A stretch of DNA of 28,041 nucleotides from an uncultured Lachnospiraceae bacterium. GTDB taxonomy: Bacteria > Bacillota > Clostridia > Lachnospirales > Lachnospiraceae. The notes under the pieces were generated by a model. The model was given only the letters and a program-made list of their open reading frames with translations, was not told the origin of the DNA and ran no database searches. Positions within the stretch are counted from its first letter, which is position 1. Every line of letters starts with the position of its first letter. Below, piece after piece: positions 25,201 through 28,041 of the stretch. A program made the position numbers and the translations under genes. The stretch is taken from NCBI GenBank assembly GCA_910587085.1, contig CAJUMC010000043.1, positions 1 to 28,041 on the forward strand, written 5' to 3'.

Positions 25201-26078
25201 TAAATATCCATCGGTGAGACAAGGCCGATCCGGTTGATCGCCTCCAGCGTTTCCTCCATGTTCGCAGCCAGACAGATTCTTACAACATCCTTCAGCTTCC
25301 CGGAAAGCGGATAGTTCAGATACGCAAGGCCTGCCACCAGCCTTAACGTCTGCATCGAAATCCCGTGCTTTAAGCCCGCAAGCTTTAAAATATACTCCGT
25401 CACTGCGCCGTTTCTCACCGCATCTTTCACCTCCGCCACGGACAGATGGAAAGGCGGATACATCCTGTCCAGGCTTTCGATCGCGATTTCCTCATACTGC
25501 TCCAGCAGCAGACGATCCTCCTCCACAACCGGCTTCTCCTGCTCATCCCCGCATCTGCATTTTCGCATAAAATAGACGGCGCAAAGCACAAACCTCCCTT
25601 TATTCGAACTGTTCTTTTCGAATTGGATCGCCTGCTTTAAAATTTCAGCTTTCCCGCACGCGATCTCAACCAGCCGGTCGCGTGAGGAGGAGTCAAGCGG
25701 GTATATATCCGCGCCGAGCAGCGCCGCATACACAGCCGCTTTTTTGGCAGCGTCCGTTTCCAGATCGACGGCTCCTCTTTGCGGATCGATTACTTCCAGC
25801 GGGATCATGCGGAAGCAGGTGGAATCCCCTTTGGCAAGCAGCACGGAAAATAACTTTGCCGCGGCATCGCGCTCCCCCGACTTTACCAGCTCCCGGAACA
25901 GGCGGATCGCGCTATCGGCAGGGAGGGAGGATAAATCCTCAAAGGCGAAACCGTCCAGGGCATCATGCCCGGCCTTGCCGGAGAGGAAATCCGCGGCGGA
26001 CTGACGCTCGGCTGAGGTGAGCGGGAGGGTGTTGAAGAAGGCGTTGATTTTTTCTTCCAGGATATTTTTTGGGTTCAT
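22230..26078 (-). CDS. DUF4132 (MolR/YehI-like) giant protein #4
   Basis: From the preferred start at 26078 the protein has 1282 residues. The helical-repeat N-terminal part shows LLAKGDSTCFRMIPLEV, YLNYPLSGKLKDVVRICLA and FGLSAKDYIRW. An Ala/Lys/Asp-rich linker of about 80 residues (about 870-950) precedes the DUF4132 core, which starts near 957 with LKSLPAPGKRDD, followed by FVKNPVMHQFATGLIWG and SFRYMEDGSFNT. A second Ala/Glu-rich insertion of about 45 residues lies between EEEYHLP and IGLVHPIEL, at the same place as a smaller insertion in #2. The C-terminal block is more diverged (FWRDD instead of YYRED, VPAKYFSEIVLQ). AAAGGAG lies 11 bases before the ATG at 26078; a GTG 23 codons upstream gives a longer frame but has no good ribosome site. 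It precedes the membrane-protein gene by 31 bases. Function unknown. Confidence 0.92.
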   Translation of the reverse strand: MNPKNILEEKINAFFNTLPLTSAERQSAADFLSGKAGHDALDGFAFEDLSSLPADSAIRLFRELVKSGERDAAAKLFSVLLAKGDSTCFRMIPLEVIDPQRGAVDLETDAAKKAAVYAALLGADIYPLDSSSRDRLVEIACGKAEILKQAIQFEKNSSNKGRFVLCAVYFMRKCRCGDEQEKPVVEEDRLLLEQYEEIAIESLDRMYPPFHLSVAEVKDAVRNGAVTEYILKLAGLKHGISMQTLRLVAGLAYLNYPLSGKLKDVVRICLAANMEETLEAINRIGLVSPMDIYTRGTTYDREFGLSAKDYIRWSAKKGHALILERQLEDNTEIYVEVMDEVQVDASNRMLDVVKKNRPVFYKELRQIKKSYGQNKLIDKLVNKLVKNNSDSDVIRAFLCGQESVDTLYPLVEKLGKNHYYSGRTERGILDNTDEDIVDGKFYRRIQAYMWLWRGYWFLRGDLYESRDIYTSKISAAKVVELFGNFDWEELDIAHQLSGVGKMEDWVYNNSDREAFHAGAIQVFGQYLKERREETLAAFAGGEAAERLLGLEILAQNTEENKAEILSYAEDGAKVIRQQLFELLSRQTGWRKEMEEMLASKKSSVRELAIRVFVVWQEAGTDCGELLTKVLEKEKSVKLKGMLQDALIAKDGGAAAAGKSLSQKELVEDIHKGGRRRSLSWAYETPFSKVHMLSGEEAGEDYLQAIFLYYHSMTVLGYNKNAEFLAGALRPDEFAVYVNELFDKWVETGAEAKKRWVLYAAAIHGGSEIIERLKRQLKEWPKQSRGLIACEAVQALSLNPLPQALITVDGLARKFKYRQVRTAAGNALDFAAEQLGISREELIDRIVPDLGFDEGLGRTFDYGERKFRVMITPALEFEVYEELEEKEAVPEKGAKKRGSKGEPDDGSAGKKLPEKNADAAAEVSDAAADTGAADTAAAAAEGGKGQEAAKESAKKHILGKKLKSLPAPGKRDDERKASEAYSEFKQMKKQMKEIISSQTQRLEQALSSARMWSVDAWRRLFVKNPVMHQFATGLIWGVYRDGKLVQSFRYMEDGSFNTQDEEEYHLPAGSPDGDCAEAAPSVESSAADGKEAACGRTKADPAAAGEEKSARQQGAKIGLVHPIELTEEDREVWKEQLADYEITQPFLQLERPIYTPEKGELKQRELSRFSGRVVNSMSLNSRLTGAGWYHGWVIDGGCVDTFWRDDKAVGLGAELNFSGCFVGFSNEDVTIGNVCFYRIGKAEPGCPLYEVEDKQKCLLEDVPAKYFSEIVLQVERAAGAGKE

Positions 26079-26159
26079 TTGGGTTGTTTCTCCTTTCTGC
26101 TGCAGGGATGCAGCAACGAATGTTTCTTTAACTTTATCAGTTTTCACCTTGCATAAATC

Positions 26160-26711
26160 TTAATTTTCTGAAGTTGCAAATTTTCGTACACCATTTATAA
26201 ACATTCTAAAACTAACAGATGTATTTCTTTCAATGTCTATATACTTTGCTATACGTTTTGCACCATCAATTTGCTGATGCTCCGGTACAAGTATCCTCAG
26301 TTCTCTTTTTGGTGATATAATTTCGTCCGGGACACAATACTTTTTCCTTTGGACAGCTTTACCTAGATTTCTGCCATATGCCCTGGAAACTGCATGCAAA
26401 TCCCCGAAATACCATGCCTCCAGCTCATGGCAGGCTATACGAATCAGCACACTTTTGCCAGTCCCCTCGCACAATTGCAATAATTTCTTTTTCAATGCAT
26501 GACATTCGTTACTATCCTGATCCTGCACGATAACAAATTTAACGTCCGGTTCATTCCATGCTAAAAGCTTGATCCGAATTGATTTCTGCAGATCAGATTT
26601 TCCTTCATGTGGTACTGTTTGAAAAGTAACCTCCTCAGGCAATATCCTAGGCAGTATTCCATCCAGAAAATGTTTCATTGATTTTTCTTCCAATAAAAAA
26701 ACTAATTTCAT
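26160..26711 (-). CDS. DUF4276 TOPRIM-like protein, putative effector of an ATPase pair
   Basis: The 183-residue protein has the DUF4276 pattern: an N-terminal strand ending in acidic LLEEKS (Glu8-Glu9), IVQDQDSNEC with Asp64 and Asp66 (the DxD of a TOPRIM-like site), and CHELEAWYFGD (94-104). TOPRIM-like domains bind Mg2+ and cut or process nucleic acid, so a nuclease role is plausible, though DUF4276 activity is not well established. It follows the AAA ATPase gene by 71 bases, with AGGAG 5 bases before its ATG. ATPase plus TOPRIM-like pairs are a recurring design in phage defence (OLD, PARIS and similar systems), which makes this pair a defence candidate. The pair is visibly more AT-rich than the DUF4132 genes, which fits separate acquisition. 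Confidence 0.85.
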   Translation of the reverse strand: MKLVFLLEEKSMKHFLDGILPRILPEEVTFQTVPHEGKSDLQKSIRIKLLAWNEPDVKFVIVQDQDSNECHALKKKLLQLCEGTGKSVLIRIACHELEAWYFGDLHAVSRAYGRNLGKAVQRKKYCVPDEIISPKRELRILVPEHQQIDGAKRIAKYIDIERNTSVSFRMFINGVRKFATSEN

Positions 26712-26782
26712 CCTTACTCCTGTTACAAAGAATTATCCGCTGTAAAACAACCAGTCTCCTGTCCTCTTACGTGTTCTTAATC

Positions 26783-27955
26783 TTAGGTTTCTGTTAATAA
26801 TCCCTGCTTCCATAAAGCTCCCGGCAAATCTCCTGCATCACACAAAGCTTTCGCGAGACTATTATCTGATGCCTTTTTTATAACTGTATATCCATCCTGC
26901 TTTTCCATATAATAGATTTCCTCCAACCGGACTGCATTTAAAAAGTCTGGAGAATGAGTAGACACAAAGACCTGCCCCCCTTTATCGGCATATATACGGA
27001 ATTCCTCTGCCAACTCTTCCAATAACTCCGGATACAGTTGATTTTCTGGTTCTTCAATACATAAAAGTGCATGCTGTTCCGGCGAATTCAACAAAACAAG
27101 ATAAGTGAACATTTTAATGGTACCATCCGATACAAATTTTGCTGAAAATGGATTCTTAAAACTCCCATCCTGAAACCGTAAAACAATATAACCATCCTGC
27201 GTTTCCTGTGCTTCTACCCTCTCTACTCCCGGAACTCTGCATTTCATTTTTTCAACAATTTCTGAAAATTTCTCCGGATAATTATCAAATAAATATTTTG
27301 TTACGGCTGACAAATTATCCCCTGTTCTGGAAAGCTGTTCACTATATTCTACTTCCTGCCGCTCTCTGGCCGCATCAATCCTGAAATCCGAAACATACCA
27401 GTCCTCTATCAACCGCCGAAATGCGGATACCGCCTCAAATTCACGAAACTGCCCCAATCCCTTGATCGCTAGTATATCCGGAGAATCCAGTCTCTGCTTC
27501 CGACGTTTTGCCAGTTTCACATCCTCATAAGTACTTAACTTTCCCTCCGCGGCGATCCCTTCGCCAAGTGAAAAATCCAGTACTTTCCACGGCGATCCCT
27601 TTTGTCCTCTTCGGAATCGCAAAATTTCTTTTTTAATCACTGCCTTATTTTTATCATCAATACCAATTGCAATCTCATAAGTTATCAGTGGTTCATTATC
27701 TGTCGGACGAAATTTGACCACGAATTCAATATCTCCCGTCTGATCACGGGACAATACCTCTTTAAAACCTCCTCTCTTAGCCAGGGCAGTTTTCACATTA
27801 CTATTCAAGCAATCGTGCAGAAACCCAAATATATCAAAAAAAGTCGTTTTTCCAACCCCATTTTTACCTAAGAATACAGCCAGGTTAGGAATGTCTTGAA
27901 TCTCCACGTTTTGAAAAACTCTATAATTCTTAATTGCCAATGTTTCAATTTTCAT
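26783..27955 (-). CDS. AAA-type (RecF/ABC-like) ATPase, partner of DUF4276
   Basis: The 390-residue protein is an ABC/SMC-like ATPase of the AAA_21 type. Walker A is GKNGVGKTT (residues 30-38) after an IKNYRVF strand, the usual RecF-like opening; the signature-like segment is FVSDGTIKMFTYLVLL; Walker B is LLCIEEPEN (297-305); and the H-loop is VFVSTHSPDFL, with His334. The middle is a short insertion without a long coiled coil, and no C-terminal TOPRIM is fused, so that function is supplied by the next gene. Such ATPases sense a trigger and control a nuclease partner in several anti-phage systems; this is inferred from gene pairing. The start has AAAGGA about 8 bases upstream. It is AT-rich compared with the DUF4132 genes. 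Confidence 0.9.
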   Translation of the reverse strand: MKIETLAIKNYRVFQNVEIQDIPNLAVFLGKNGVGKTTFFDIFGFLHDCLNSNVKTALAKRGGFKEVLSRDQTGDIEFVVKFRPTDNEPLITYEIAIGIDDKNKAVIKKEILRFRRGQKGSPWKVLDFSLGEGIAAEGKLSTYEDVKLAKRRKQRLDSPDILAIKGLGQFREFEAVSAFRRLIEDWYVSDFRIDAARERQEVEYSEQLSRTGDNLSAVTKYLFDNYPEKFSEIVEKMKCRVPGVERVEAQETQDGYIVLRFQDGSFKNPFSAKFVSDGTIKMFTYLVLLNSPEQHALLCIEEPENQLYPELLEELAEEFRIYADKGGQVFVSTHSPDFLNAVRLEEIYYMEKQDGYTVIKKASDNSLAKALCDAGDLPGALWKQGLLTET

Positions 27956-28010
27956 CCAATATCCTTTCAGACAAACTAATTTAAATAATTAACCTAGATT
28001 ATTCACGGCA

Positions 28011-28028
28011 CAGCCATGAAAATGGCTG
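28011..28028. repeat. Small hairpin upstream of the ATPase gene
   Basis: CAGCCAT-gaaa-ATGGCTG is a perfect 7-bp stem with a 4-base loop, 56 bases upstream of the ATPase start. No T-run follows on either strand. It could be an operator or the end of an upstream transcript beyond the window. Confidence 0.4.
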
Positions 28029-28041
28029 AAAGCCACATAGT

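Noticed and set aside
26079..26147. GTG start adding 23 residues to DUF4132 #4
   Set aside because: Weak ribosome site; AAAGGAG lies before the internal ATG at 26078, where similarity to the other giants begins.
26160..27955. Naming the ATPase/TOPRIM pair PARIS or AbiL
   Set aside because: The effector matches DUF4276 rather than DUF4435 or RloB by eye; a named system would need a profile search.

Overview
The window looks like chromosomal DNA from a spore-forming Clostridia species, most likely a gut Lachnospiraceae-type bacterium. This is inferred from moderately GC-rich coding sequence with AT-rich intergenic gaps, strong AGGAGG-type ribosome sites, a collagen-like exosporium-type protein behind a sigma-K-like promoter, and a membrane-anchored bacterial serpin. 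No rRNA, tRNA, transposase, integrase or CRISPR array was seen.

Layout. The left end carries two plus-strand genes: an HD-domain phosphohydrolase (133-738) behind a good vegetative promoter, and a serpin with an N-terminal membrane anchor (1074-2645). From 2809 to 27955 nearly everything is on the minus strand; the only plus-strand gene there is the collagen-like gene at 11424-12098. Read in the direction of transcription, right to left, the minus-strand genes are: an ATPase plus TOPRIM-like DUF4276 pair; DUF4132 giant #4; a signal-peptide/four-TM protein; a protein with an EF-Tu domain-2-like barrel; an SMI1/KNR4 (SUKH) protein; a short DUF4132 protein holding only the C-terminal half; DUF4132 giant #3; a GNAT acetyltransferase; a beta-propeller protein; then, past the collagen gene, DUF4132 giants #2 and #1.

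The dominant feature is this array of five DUF4132 (MolR/YehI-like) paralogs covering about 17 kb. Four are giants of 1180-1418 residues with a helical-repeat N-terminal part and a conserved C-terminal DUF4132 core; one is a free-standing C-terminal half. The giants differ most in low-complexity linkers at fixed positions, one of which is an in-frame 60-bp minisatellite. Small one-domain genes (SUKH, GNAT, propeller, EF-Tu-like barrel, membrane protein) sit between the paralogs. In E. coli the DUF4132 protein YehI is encoded beside MoxR-type ATPase and VWA genes; no such partners are visible here, so this is a different, expanded arrangement of unknown function. A role in biological conflict or stress is an inference only.

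Non-coding signals include promoters before the HD gene, giant #2, the short DUF4132 gene and the collagen gene, a pair of LexA-box-like sites at 11083-11123, and several strong hairpins, notably a group of three in the 296-bp leader before the short DUF4132 gene.
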